Assembly: GCA_902797895.1 (NCBI GenBank)
Contig: CADBUS010000091.1
Span: 1 to 6,788 of the forward strand
Direction of reading: 5' to 3'
DNA from: an uncultured Bacteroidia bacterium
GTDB lineage: Bacteria; Bacteroidota; Bacteroidia; Bacteroidales; UBA932
Length of the DNA: 6,788 nucleotides
Below the pieces are notes generated by a model. The model did not search any database and was not told the DNA's origin. It was given only the letters and a program-made list of their open reading frames with translations. This document shows, in pieces, positions 1 to 6,402 of this stretch (the first letter of the stretch is position 1; each line of letters begins with the position of its first letter). The translations under genes and the position numbers were made by a program.

Positions 1-27
1 AGAGGCTTTGGGCCTCTTATTGTTTTT
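1..27 (+). terminator. possible terminator hairpin at window edge
   Basis: AGAGGC at 1-6 can pair with GCCTCT at 12-17 around a 5-base loop, followed by a T-rich stretch with TTTTT at 23-27. This fits a Rho-independent terminator for a gene ending before the window. The stem may continue to the left of base 1. No coding sequence attached to it is visible. Confidence 0.4.
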
Positions 28-85
28 GAGCAAGTCGGTCTGCATAGCAGCCCTCCTTTTTTGTCCCCCCAACCCCCAAGGGAGA

Positions 86-125
86 CGTGCCCTTGGCACG
101 GGCCACAGAAGTGGCCTTTTTTTTT
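86..125 (+). terminator. tandem hairpins, the second with a 9-T tail
   Basis: CGTGCC (86-91) pairs with GGCACG (95-100) around CTT. Immediately after it GGCCAC (101-106) pairs with GTGGCC (111-116) around AGAA and is followed by nine T (117-125). The second hairpin is a textbook intrinsic terminator on the + strand. It probably insulates the ATPase promoter at 205-234 from upstream transcription. Confidence 0.75.
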
Positions 126-204
126 GAGCCGTCGGTTTGTTTTTGTTATAGGCGGAAACGGGGCTCTCACGAGCGACCCCATTCCCCTACAATCTATGAG
201 GCAC

Positions 205-234
205 TTGTATATTAGAAAAAGCTTTGTATATTTG
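205..234 (+). promoter_or_regulatory. predicted Bacteroidota-type promoter for the ATPase gene
   Basis: TTG at 205-207 and TATATTTG at 227-234 are 19 bases apart. This matches the Bacteroidota primary sigma pattern (TTG or TTTG near -33, TAnnTTTG near -7). Transcription would start near 240-243, immediately before the palindrome at 244-268, about 55 bases upstream of the ATPase start codon. The promoter is inferred from the motifs alone. Confidence 0.6.
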
Positions 235-241
235 CATCAGC

Positions 242-288
242 ATTCCGGATTTTCAATGAAAATCCGGAGAGTGATTCCGGATTTTCAA
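242..288 (+). repeat. palindrome plus direct repeat in the ATPase leader
   Basis: TCCGGATTTTCA at 244-255 and TGAAAATCCGGA at 257-268 form a perfect dyad with 12-bp arms around one base. The 15-mer ATTCCGGATTTTCAA occurs at 242-256 and again at 274-288, ending 7 bases before the ATPase ATG. The palindrome begins at about the predicted transcription start, so it could be an operator or a 5' leader hairpin. Its core ATTTTCAATGAAAA recurs in the repeats downstream of the gene at 1540-1603. Confidence 0.85.
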
Positions 289-295
289 GCAAAAT

Positions 296-1435
296 ATGTA
301 CAATAGAGTTTTCAATATCGAGAAGCAGTTAGATGAGGCGATGTTCCTATTTGGAGCTCGTCAGGTGGGGAAATCAACGCTTCTGAAAGAGCGATTTCCA
401 CGTGTAATATTCTATAATCTGCTCAATTCAGAGCTCCGCCGTCGCTTAACAAGGAATCCTGAGTTGTTTAGAACAAGTTTACAAGATGCACCGGCAGGTA
501 CTCTTGTTATCGTTGATGAAATTCAGAAAGTACCCGATTTATTGGATGAGGTTCACTCTCTGCTTGTGGAGAAAAAATTACGCTTTATTTTAAGCGGCTC
601 AAGTGCAAGAAAATTGAAAAAGAGCGGAGCAAATACATTAGGTGGGCGAGCAAGTAAGAGAACGCTCTATCCGCTTGTTTGGCCGGAGGTTACAGATTTT
701 GAGATAGATCGTGCTGTTCAAAACGGAATGATTCCAAGGCACTATATGATTAAGAATGCTACCGATCGTTTAGAAGGCTATGTGGATATCTATCTACGTG
801 AGGAAATTCAAGAGGAGGCATTAGTGCAGAACATAGATGATTTTACCCGTTTTATGGAGGTGGCTGCTATTTCCGATGGGGAAATAATTAACTATGAGAA
901 TATAGCATCAGATTGCGGAATCTCGGCTAAGACAGTGAAAGCCTATTTTAACATTCTCTACGATACACTCATAGGTTATGAAGTGCCGGCTTATACAAAG
1001 GTAATCAAGCGCAAAGTGAGTCAAGCACCCAAGTTCTACTACTTTGATGTAGGATTGGCTAATTATTTAATGGGGCGCCACTCACTCAAACGAGGAACAG
1101 AAGATTTCGGACACGCCTTTGAACACTATGTAGTACAAGAAGTTATTGCTTACAGAGGTTATTATAAACGTCAAGAAAAATTATCTTATTGGCATACCTA
1201 CACCGGCTTGGAAGTGGACCTTATTATCGGTGATGCCAAAATTGCCATTGAGATCAAATCAAGCGAAGAGATAAAATCTCGTCATCTTGGTGGTCTTAAA
1301 GCATTTAAGGAAGAGCATCCAAACAGTCGTTTGATATTGGTCTCTATGGACCTGATTACCAGAAAAATCGGCGACATAGAGCTAATTTACATCCTCGATT
1401 TCCTACAGATGTTGTGGGATGGAAAAATTTTTTGA
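296..1435 (+). CDS. AAA-family ATPase with DUF4143 / PD-(D/E)XK-like C-terminus
   Basis: This 379-residue protein belongs to the ATPase family with an N-terminal AAA domain and a C-terminal DUF4143 domain, which is abundant and usually multicopy in Bacteroidota; its cellular role is not established. Walker A is GARQVGKST (residues 20-28), Walker B is TLVIVDEIQ (69-77, with D74-E75), a sensor-1-like FILSGSSAR lies at 97-105, and the family motif with GRA and YPLVWPE lies at 117-131. A helix-turn-helix-like stretch follows at about 198-220. The C-terminus has E276, D308 and E319-I-K321, the spacing of a PD-(D/E)XK nuclease core. Nuclease activity is inferred only. The length is normal for the family and the frame is intact. 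The ATG at 296 is preferred because an in-frame TGA at 272-274 allows only a few more codons and the MYNRVFNIEKQL start fits the family. The gene stands alone, with its own promoter and flanking repeats. Confidence 0.93.
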   Translation: MYNRVFNIEKQLDEAMFLFGARQVGKSTLLKERFPRVIFYNLLNSELRRRLTRNPELFRTSLQDAPAGTLVIVDEIQKVPDLLDEVHSLLVEKKLRFILSGSSARKLKKSGANTLGGRASKRTLYPLVWPEVTDFEIDRAVQNGMIPRHYMIKNATDRLEGYVDIYLREEIQEEALVQNIDDFTRFMEVAAISDGEIINYENIASDCGISAKTVKAYFNILYDTLIGYEVPAYTKVIKRKVSQAPKFYYFDVGLANYLMGRHSLKRGTEDFGHAFEHYVVQEVIAYRGYYKRQEKLSYWHTYTGLEVDLIIGDAKIAIEIKSSEEIKSRHLGGLKAFKEEHPNSRLILVSMDLITRKIGDIELIYILDFLQMLWDGKIF

Positions 1436-1739
1436 TATGGTTTATAATTACTTTGAGTAAACCGGAGGCAGTAGGGGGTCATATACAGATACAGAAAAAT
1501 CTGTGCGCAAGCGAAAAATCTCTCTTTTCGAGCAAAAAAAATCCCAAGATTTTCAATGAAAAATTCCCAAAGATTTCAATGAAAAATTCCCAAGATTTTC
1601 AATTTTATAACTACTCTTGTCCTCTGCATTGGTTGTTTTTTTTGAGCCATATAATTATCGTTACTCACAGAAATTCACCAGGTAACTATGCAGAAGATAT
1701 TGAATTATATTCTTTTACTCCATCCAAATCTTGCCATAA
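1436..1739. other. gene-free spacer downstream of the ATPase
   Basis: No convincing gene is seen here. The stretch is A/T-rich and holds a weak inverted repeat (ACAGAT at 1485-1490 with ATCTGT at 1499-1504), the tandem repeats at 1540-1603, and a T-run ending in TTTTTTTTGAGCC near 1635-1648 that also occurs at 117-130. A + strand frame is open from 1414 to 1782, but it begins inside the ATPase gene and runs through the repeats, so I treat it as chance. No strong terminator for the ATPase gene is evident. Confidence 0.5.
1540..1603 (+). repeat. three tandem 23-bp repeats downstream of the ATPase
   Basis: TCCC recurs at 1542, 1565 and 1588, giving an exact 23-bp period. The unit is ATTCCCAAG followed by ATTTTCAATGAAAA. 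The middle copy has AAAG with a shortened T-run, and the third copy diverges after ATTTTCAAT. There are no spacers between units. Apart from the bases after ATTCC (CAAG here, GG upstream), the unit is the same as the element at 242-262 on the other side of the ATPase gene. Confidence 0.88.
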
Positions 1740-1892
1740 TCCTCAAAGAGATCTATTTTGCGCAGCGTTGCCGGCGGCTTGATTGGTGAGGCCGCAATAG
1801 GCGGCGCAAAAGGATTTTTTGCCGGAGCTGCAGCTTTTGATAAAGTAAAGCAACAGAGCCAGATAAAATCCTTTTTTTCTAAAAAAAGGTAA
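1740..1892 (+). pseudogene. possible 3' remnant of a glycine-rich membrane protein gene
   Basis: The frame is open between TAA at 1737-1739 and TAA at 1890-1892, with no ATG. From about 1749 it reads as a glycine-zipper-like hydrophobic segment (GGLIGEAAIGGAKGFFAGAA) followed by a basic tail ending in KSFFSKKR. First codon positions are strongly purine-rich, as in real coding DNA. The upstream part is missing or frame-broken, so it may be what remains of a gene upstream of hydB. Glycine zippers occur in membrane-inserted proteins including some bacteriocins, but no family can be assigned. The minus strand is also open here, so the call is weak. Confidence 0.35.
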
Positions 1893-1928
1893 CAAATGCA
1901 TTTGGGGTGGCTTTTTTTTGTATATTCG
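1893..1928 (+). promoter_or_regulatory. predicted hyd operon promoter with palindrome over the -33 element
   Basis: TTTG at 1901-1904 and TATATTCG at 1921-1928 are 16 bases apart, close to the Bacteroidota promoter pattern, with one mismatch in the -7 element and a spacer at the short end. CAAATGCATTTG (1893-1904) is a perfect 12-bp palindrome ending on the -33 element, a placement that suits a repressor site. It does not clearly match the Rex consensus. A second palindrome of CCTTTTTTT and AAAAAAAGG arms lies just upstream (1870-1889). Transcription would start near 1935, giving a leader of about 20 bases. Confidence 0.55.
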
Positions 1929-1956
1929 CGGCTTTAATAACTACCTATTTTCACTT

Positions 1957-3864
1957 ATGAGATTACAGTCTATTGAGGATTTGAAGAAAATCCGAGAAAA
2001 GGCAGGTGTGCTGCTGGGGCTCAGAGAAGAGAGCAACAGCCTTGAATCGGCATCCTGCTGTGGCATAGAGGCAGGGACGCCTCACATGCAAATTTTGACT
2101 TGCGGCGGTACCGGATGTAAGGCTTCTCAAAGCCATCTTATCGCAGAGAATTTCAAGAAATTGCTTGATGAGAAGGGGATTTCTGACAAGGTTGAGGTTA
2201 TCACAACCGGATGCTTTGGTTTCTGCGAGAAGGGTCCTATCGTTAAAATTATTCCAGACAACACCTTTTACACTCAGGTAAAGCCTGATGATGTTGAAGA
2301 GATTTTCAAAGAGCATATCCTTGGTGGTAAGAGGGTTGAGCGTCTTTTGTATGTAGATCCAAAGACCAACAAGACCGTCTCCGATTCCAAACACATGGAT
2401 TTTTATCGCAAACAGGTAAGAATTGCTCTTAGGAATTGCGGTCTCATAGATCCTGAAAATATTGAGGAGTATATTGGCAGAGATGGCTATTTTGGCCTTG
2501 CTGACTGCCTTTTGAAATATAAGCCTGCCGATGTTGTTGAGCAGATTAAGAAATCGGGCCTCAGAGGACGCGGCGGTGGAGGTTTCCCTACCGGTATGAA
2601 GTGGGAGATTGCTGCCAAGAACAAGGCAGATGAGAAATATGTTGTATGTAATGCCGATGAGGGTGACCCTGGTGCTTTTATGGACCGCTCCATTATGGAG
2701 GGCGATCCTCACTCCATTGTTGAGGCGATGGCTATATGTGGTTATGCTACAGGAGCTTCTAACGGTTTGGTTTATATAAGAGCCGAGTATCCTCTTGCAG
2801 TGGATCGTCTTAAAATTGCCATAAAGCAGGCAAGGGAGTACGGCCTTTTGGGCAAGAATATTTTGGGAACAGATTTCTCATTTGATATTGATATCAGATA
2901 TGGTGCCGGCGCCTTTGTTTGCGGTGAGGAGACTGCCCTTATCCACTCTATGGAGGGTAAAAGAGGTGAGCCTACACTCAAACCACCGTTCCCTGCGGAG
3001 AGCGGTTACAATGGCAAGCCTACCAATGTGAACAATGTTGAGACCTTTGCCAATGTTCCTATCATTATTACCAAGGGTGCAGATTGGTTTGCATCTATCG
3101 GGAGCGATAAGTCTAAGGGAACCAAGGTGTTTGCCCTTGCCGGAAAGATTAACAATGTTGGTCTTATTGAGGTGCCGATGGGTACAACTCTCAGAGAGGT
3201 TATCTTTGATATCGGAGGTGGTATTAAGGGTGGCAAGCAGTTCAAGGCTGTGCAGACCGGTGGTCCTTCCGGTGGCTGTCTGACAGAGAAGCATCTTGAT
3301 ACTCCTATTGATTTTGACACACTTACAGCTGCCGGCAGTATGATGGGTTCCGGTGGTATGATAGTTATGGACGAGGATAACTGTATGGTTTCTGTTGCTC
3401 GCTTCTACTTAGACTTTATTGTTGAAGAGTCTTGCGGAAAGTGTACTCCTTGCCGTATCGGTAACAAGAGAATGTATGAAATCTTGGATAAGATTACTGC
3501 AGGAAATGGTACAGAAGATGACCTAAAGAAACTTAAGAGCTTGGCCGGAGTTATCAAGGACACAGCACTTTGCGGACTTGGCCAGACCTCTCCAAACCCG
3601 GTACTCTCAACCCTTAACAACTTCTACGATGAGTATGTGGAGCACGTTAAGGATAAGAAATGCCGCGCAAGAGAGTGTAAGGCAATGCTTACATATACAA
3701 TTACTCCGGAGAAGTGCGTAGGCTGCCACTTGTGCGCTGTTAACTGCCCTGCGGAGGCTATAGAGGGCTCTCCTCGCAAGCCACACGTAATACTCTTCTC
3801 CAAGTGTATCAAGTGCGGTATGTGTATGAGCCGTTGTAAGTTTAAGGCAATAACCGTTAGATAA
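1957..3864 (+). CDS. hydB: electron-bifurcating-type [FeFe]-hydrogenase, NAD/FMN subunit HydB
   Basis: HydB is the NuoF-like subunit that exchanges electrons with NAD(H) through FMN and passes them through FeS centres. From the ATG at 1957 it has 635 residues, close to characterised HydB. In order: a thioredoxin-like [2Fe-2S] domain (Cys 49, 54, 86, 90); the nucleotide/FMN module with LRGRGGGGFPTG (202-213), NADEGDPGAF (232-241) and GAGAFVCGEETAL (316-328); the NuoF [4Fe-4S] site (Cys 493, 496, 499, 539); and two C-terminal ferredoxin-type [4Fe-4S] sites (Cys 587, 590, 593, 597 and 617, 620, 623, 627). A His/Cys-rich linker (His 563, Cys 569, Cys 574) lies where I recall a zinc site in HydABC structures. 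An in-frame TTG at 1918 is rejected because it lies before the predicted transcription start. The gene opens the hydB-hydA-hydC operon. It lacks the glutamate synthase-like domain of NfnB/HydN-type relatives. Confidence 0.95.
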   Translation: MRLQSIEDLKKIREKAGVLLGLREESNSLESASCCGIEAGTPHMQILTCGGTGCKASQSHLIAENFKKLLDEKGISDKVEVITTGCFGFCEKGPIVKIIPDNTFYTQVKPDDVEEIFKEHILGGKRVERLLYVDPKTNKTVSDSKHMDFYRKQVRIALRNCGLIDPENIEEYIGRDGYFGLADCLLKYKPADVVEQIKKSGLRGRGGGGFPTGMKWEIAAKNKADEKYVVCNADEGDPGAFMDRSIMEGDPHSIVEAMAICGYATGASNGLVYIRAEYPLAVDRLKIAIKQAREYGLLGKNILGTDFSFDIDIRYGAGAFVCGEETALIHSMEGKRGEPTLKPPFPAESGYNGKPTNVNNVETFANVPIIITKGADWFASIGSDKSKGTKVFALAGKINNVGLIEVPMGTTLREVIFDIGGGIKGGKQFKAVQTGGPSGGCLTEKHLDTPIDFDTLTAAGSMMGSGGMIVMDEDNCMVSVARFYLDFIVEESCGKCTPCRIGNKRMYEILDKITAGNGTEDDLKKLKSLAGVIKDTALCGLGQTSPNPVLSTLNNFYDEYVEHVKDKKCRARECKAMLTYTITPEKCVGCHLCAVNCPAEAIEGSPRKPHVILFSKCIKCGMCMSRCKFKAITVR

Positions 3865-3875
3865 TATTGTTGGAA

Positions 3876-5642
3876 ATGGAACAGAAAAATATAACACTCA
3901 CAATAGATAAGCATAAAGTTGTTGTTCCGGACGGCACAACAATATTGGATGCGGCAAAGGGAATTGGTATAGTTATTCCTACGCTTTGCCATATGCACCT
4001 AAAGGGAACCTGTGCAGACAACCACCCTGCTTCTTGCAGAGTATGTGTAGTTGAGGTTGCAGGAAGAAGAAACCTTGCTCCGGCCTGCAGTACTAAATGT
4101 ACTGAGGGAATGGAGGTTAAGACAAGCTCCATTAGAGTTATAAAGGCAAGGAAAACCGTAATAGAGCTTATGCTCTCAGACCACCCTAACGAGTGTCTTA
4201 CCTGCCCTAAGAGTGGTAAGTGCGAGTTGCAGCAAGTTACTCAGCACCTCTCTATAAATGAGACTCCTTTTGCAGGTGAACTGTCGCTGAGGAAAAAAGA
4301 GATGACTGCCTCCATAGTGAGGAATATGGATAAATGTATCTATTGCCGCCGCTGCGAGACTATGTGTAATGTATATCAGTCTGTTGGCGCACTCGGTGCT
4401 GTGGGCAGAGGTTTCAACACCACTATAGCCCCTACATTTGATAAGATGCTAAAGGATACAGATTGTACATATTGCGGCCAGTGCGTTGCGGTTTGCCCTG
4501 TTGGCGCACTTACAGAGAGAACTTATACAGAGCAACTTATAGATGATTTGGAGAATCCGGACAAGGTAGTTATAGTACAGGCTGCTCCTGCAGTTAGAGT
4601 TGCTTTGGGAGAGGAGTTTGGCAACAAGCCCGGTAGCATTGTAACCGGTAAGTTGGTTGCAGCTATGAAGGATATTGGATTTGACTATGTGTTTGATACA
4701 GACTTCTCTGCAGATGCTACAATTATGGAGGAGGGTAGCGAGCTTTTGGAAAGGCTCTCCAAGTTCCTTGCAGGAGACAAGAGCATTCCAATTCCTCTTA
4801 TGACCTCTTGCTGCCCGGCTTGGGTTAATTTCTATGAGCACAACTTCCCAGATTTGCTCAGTATTCCATCTACAGCACGCTCACCTCAACAGATGTTTGG
4901 TGCAATAGCCAAGAACTACTGGGCGGAGAAGATGGGTATTCCAAGAGAGAAGTTGGTAGTTGTTTCTGTAATGCCTTGTGTTGCAAAGAAATTTGAGTGC
5001 CAGAGGCCGGAGTTTAAGACAAACGGCTCTCCTGATGTAGATTACTCTATAACTACAAGGGAGCTTGCAACTCTTATCCGCCGCGCAAACATTAACTTTG
5101 AGGCTCTGCCTGATATGCAGTTTGATAATCCTATGGGTGAGAGTACAGGAGCTGCTGCAATATTCGGCTCTACCGGTGGTGTGCTTGAGGCTGCACTTAG
5201 AACCGCATACGAGCTATACACCAAGAAGCAGCTTCCTAAGATAGACTTTGAGGAGGTTAGGGGAATGGATAGCGTAAGAAGTGCTACCATAGACCTTGAT
5301 GGATTCCCTCTAAAAGTTGCTATTGCATACGGACTTGGCAATGCCCGCAAACTTATGGAAGAGATTAGGGCCGGTAAGAGTCAGTATCATGTTATTGAGA
5401 TTATGGCTTGCCCAGGTGGGTGTATCGGTGGTGGTGGACAGCCTCTGCATCATGGTGACTTTGAGGTTATCAAGGCTCGTCAAAAGGCTATCTACGAGGA
5501 GGATAAGAATATGCCAATACGTAAGAGCCACGAGAACAAGAGCATAATAACACTCTATGAGGAATTTTTCGGTAAGCCTCTGAGCGAAAAGGCTCACGCA
5601 CTGCTTCATACCCATTATTCAGATAAATCCATTAAATATTAA
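3876..5642 (+). CDS. hydA: [FeFe]-hydrogenase catalytic subunit HydA (NAD/ferredoxin-linked, bifurcating type)
   Basis: HydA reduces protons to H2, or oxidises H2, at the H-cluster in the cytoplasm. From the ATG at 3876 it has 588 residues. A [2Fe-2S] domain comes first (Cys 38, 54, 57, 71, with a somewhat long first spacing and an extra Cys 46), then a His-ligated [4Fe-4S] site (His 103, Cys 107, 110, 116) and two [4Fe-4S] ferredoxin sites (Cys 154, 157, 160, 164 and 197, 200, 203, 207). The H-cluster motifs are TSCCPAW (Cys 312 as proton relay, Cys 313 as ligand), MPCVAKKFE (366-374) and EIMACPGGC (Cys 512, 516). The proton-path TIMEE motif is also present. A small-subunit-like tail (MPIRKSHEN) ends the protein. 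Thermotoga-type HydA has an extra C-terminal [2Fe-2S] domain, which is absent here. A TTG nine bases upstream is a less likely start. The start lies 11 bases after hydB. Maturation needs HydE, HydF and HydG, not seen here. Confidence 0.96.
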   Translation: MEQKNITLTIDKHKVVVPDGTTILDAAKGIGIVIPTLCHMHLKGTCADNHPASCRVCVVEVAGRRNLAPACSTKCTEGMEVKTSSIRVIKARKTVIELMLSDHPNECLTCPKSGKCELQQVTQHLSINETPFAGELSLRKKEMTASIVRNMDKCIYCRRCETMCNVYQSVGALGAVGRGFNTTIAPTFDKMLKDTDCTYCGQCVAVCPVGALTERTYTEQLIDDLENPDKVVIVQAAPAVRVALGEEFGNKPGSIVTGKLVAAMKDIGFDYVFDTDFSADATIMEEGSELLERLSKFLAGDKSIPIPLMTSCCPAWVNFYEHNFPDLLSIPSTARSPQQMFGAIAKNYWAEKMGIPREKLVVVSVMPCVAKKFECQRPEFKTNGSPDVDYSITTRELATLIRRANINFEALPDMQFDNPMGESTGAAAIFGSTGGVLEAALRTAYELYTKKQLPKIDFEEVRGMDSVRSATIDLDGFPLKVAIAYGLGNARKLMEEIRAGKSQYHVIEIMACPGGCIGGGGQPLHHGDFEVIKARQKAIYEEDKNMPIRKSHENKSIITLYEEFFGKPLSEKAHALLHTHYSDKSIKY

Positions 5643-5648
5643 TATATT

Positions 5649-6128
5649 ATGGCAGCAGAAAAATTAGGTTGCAATGTCTTGGACAAGATAAAAGCAATTT
5701 GCGATAAATTTGATAACAACCCTGGTGAGCTTATCAATATCCTCCACGAGGCGCAGCACACTTTGGGATACCTCCCAATGGAGGTTCAGGCTGTAATAGC
5801 AGAGAAGTTGAACATACCAGTAAACAGAGTTTACGGTGTGGTTACATTTTATGCCTTCTTTACTATGACTCCAAAGGGTAAGCACCCTATCTCTATCTGC
5901 CTTGGAACTGCTTGCTATGTAAGAGGTTCTGAGAAGATTTTGGATGAGTTCAAGAGAAACTTGGGTATTGAGGTGGGTGAGACCACTCCCGATGGCAAGT
6001 TCTCTTTGGATTGCTTGCGCTGTGTGGGAGCTTGCGGCCTTGCACCTGTGGCAATGGTTGGAGACAAGGTTTATGGCCACCTCCAAGCCTCAGATGTTAA
6101 GCGTATTATAAAGGAGTTCTCTGAATAG
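5649..6128 (+). CDS. hydC: [FeFe]-hydrogenase NuoE-like [2Fe-2S] subunit HydC
   Basis: HydC is the small thioredoxin-like [2Fe-2S] partner of HydB, related to NuoE of complex I. The 159-residue protein has an N-terminal helical region (about 10-70, containing LGYLPMEVQ and YGVVTFYAFF) and a thioredoxin-like fold whose cluster ligands are Cys 84 and Cys 89 (ICLGTAC) and Cys 125 and Cys 129 (CVGAC). Cys 122 is extra. All four expected ligands are present and the length is normal. The ATG at 5649 lies 6 bases after the hydA stop, so the genes are surely cotranscribed. Being last in the operon is noteworthy: in the best-known Thermotoga and Acetobacterium clusters the hydC gene precedes hydB and hydA. 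A NuoE of complex I is unlikely because no other nuo genes are adjacent. Confidence 0.95.
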   Translation: MAAEKLGCNVLDKIKAICDKFDNNPGELINILHEAQHTLGYLPMEVQAVIAEKLNIPVNRVYGVVTFYAFFTMTPKGKHPISICLGTACYVRGSEKILDEFKRNLGIEVGETTPDGKFSLDCLRCVGACGLAPVAMVGDKVYGHLQASDVKRIIKEFSE

Positions 6129-6154
6129 GATAGAACTCTTTGAAAATGATATTC

Positions 6155-6184
6155 AAAAGGGGCGGCCGTTTGGTTGCCCTTTTT
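6155..6184 (+). terminator. hyd operon terminator
   Basis: A 13-bp stem pairs AAAAGGGGCGGCC (6155-6167) with GGTTGCCCTTTTT (6172-6184), with three G-U pairs and a GTTT loop. It starts 26 bases after the hydC stop codon and its 3' arm ends in a T-run. The stem begins with an A-run, so it could also stop transcription from the other strand. This is the clear end of the hydB-hydA-hydC unit. Confidence 0.85.
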
Positions 6185-6220
6185 GGTTTCTGAACAAGCA
6201 ACTTTACATTCAGAACGCTT

Positions 6221-6288
6221 AGCCCGCGGCCTTGTGTGTTAGCGGCCGGCCCTGTATAGGGCCATCAGCCCGCGGCCTTGTGGAATAG
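6221..6288 (+). repeat. two direct 22-bp repeats flanking a GC-rich hairpin
   Basis: AGCCCGCGGCCTTGTG occurs at 6221-6236 and 6267-6282. Counting the next six bases, the copies agree at 19 of 22 positions. A further diverged copy is at 6758-6777. Between the copies lies a 22-bp unit (6242-6263) ending in the hairpin GGCCCT-GTAT-AGGGCC, which recurs exactly at 6649-6670. The arrangement resembles REP or BIME-like intergenic elements, but I cannot place it in a named family. Confidence 0.8.
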
Positions 6289-6295
6289 ATATTAT

Positions 6296-6340
6296 TATGA
6301 AAAAGTTTTGGAAATCTCAAAAACTTTTTCATACCTTTGC
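6296..6340 (+). promoter_or_regulatory. strong Bacteroidota-type promoter embedded in an inverted repeat
   Basis: TTTG at 6307-6310 and TACCTTTG at 6332-6339 are 21 bases apart, the best match to the phylum's promoter consensus in this window. A 14-bp perfect inverted repeat (6296-6309 and 6320-6333, arms TATGAAAAAGTTTT and AAAACTTTTTCATA, 10-base loop) overlaps both elements, which would suit a dimeric regulator. Transcription would start near 6346 and read rightwards into a region with no conventional gene. Confidence 0.6.
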
Positions 6341-6354
6341 CACGTGAATTAATA

Positions 6355-6402
6355 ATGAAAGGAGTCATTAGAAGCCCTTTCCAATATTTTAGTATTCAAT
6401 GA
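6355..6402 (+). CDS. tiny ORF, possible 15-residue leader peptide
   Basis: ATG at 6355 lies about 10 bases after the predicted transcription start and encodes MKGVIRSPFQYFSIQ before TGA at 6400-6402. The TGA overlaps the ATG of the next small frame as ATGA (6399-6402), an arrangement typical of translational coupling. The peptide is too short to judge by composition and resembles nothing I recognise. Confidence 0.2.
   Translation: MKGVIRSPFQYFSIQ

Noticed and set aside
160..180. Bulged hairpin between GGGGCTC and GAGCGACCCC
   Set aside because: The pairing is interrupted and no T-run follows, so it is too weak to call as a terminator or operator.
61..306. 81-codon + strand frame upstream of the ATPase
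   Set aside because: It starts before a strong terminator, runs through it, the promoter and the palindrome, and overlaps the ATPase start. The translated sequence looks random.
1540..1603. CRISPR-like array
   Set aside because: The three 23-bp copies are contiguous without spacers, and no cas genes are nearby.
1414..1782. 122-codon + strand frame after the ATPase
   Set aside because: It begins inside the ATPase gene and spans the tandem repeats. There is no recognisable domain and the composition is that of A/T-rich spacer.
1715..1892. Minus-strand frame ending in LRKIDLFEDYGKIWME
   Set aside because: It is open and the tail looks somewhat protein-like, but no ATG or promoter is visible. 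The plus-strand frame has the better glycine-zipper pattern and purine-rich first codon positions. It remains an alternative.
1918..1956. TTG start for hydB adding 13 residues
   Set aside because: It lies just before the predicted -7 element and upstream of the predicted transcription start. The ATG at 1957 gives the usual HydB beginning.
1963..2712. 249-codon minus-strand frame within hydB, and the other antisense frames inside hydB, hydA and hydC
   Set aside because: They are shadows of clearly conserved plus-strand genes with all catalytic motifs. None has a recognisable domain or its own promoter.
3867..3875. TTG start for hydA adding 3 residues
   Set aside because: The ATG at 3876 is a normal start, 11 bases after the hydB stop, and gives the expected ferredoxin-fold N-terminus.
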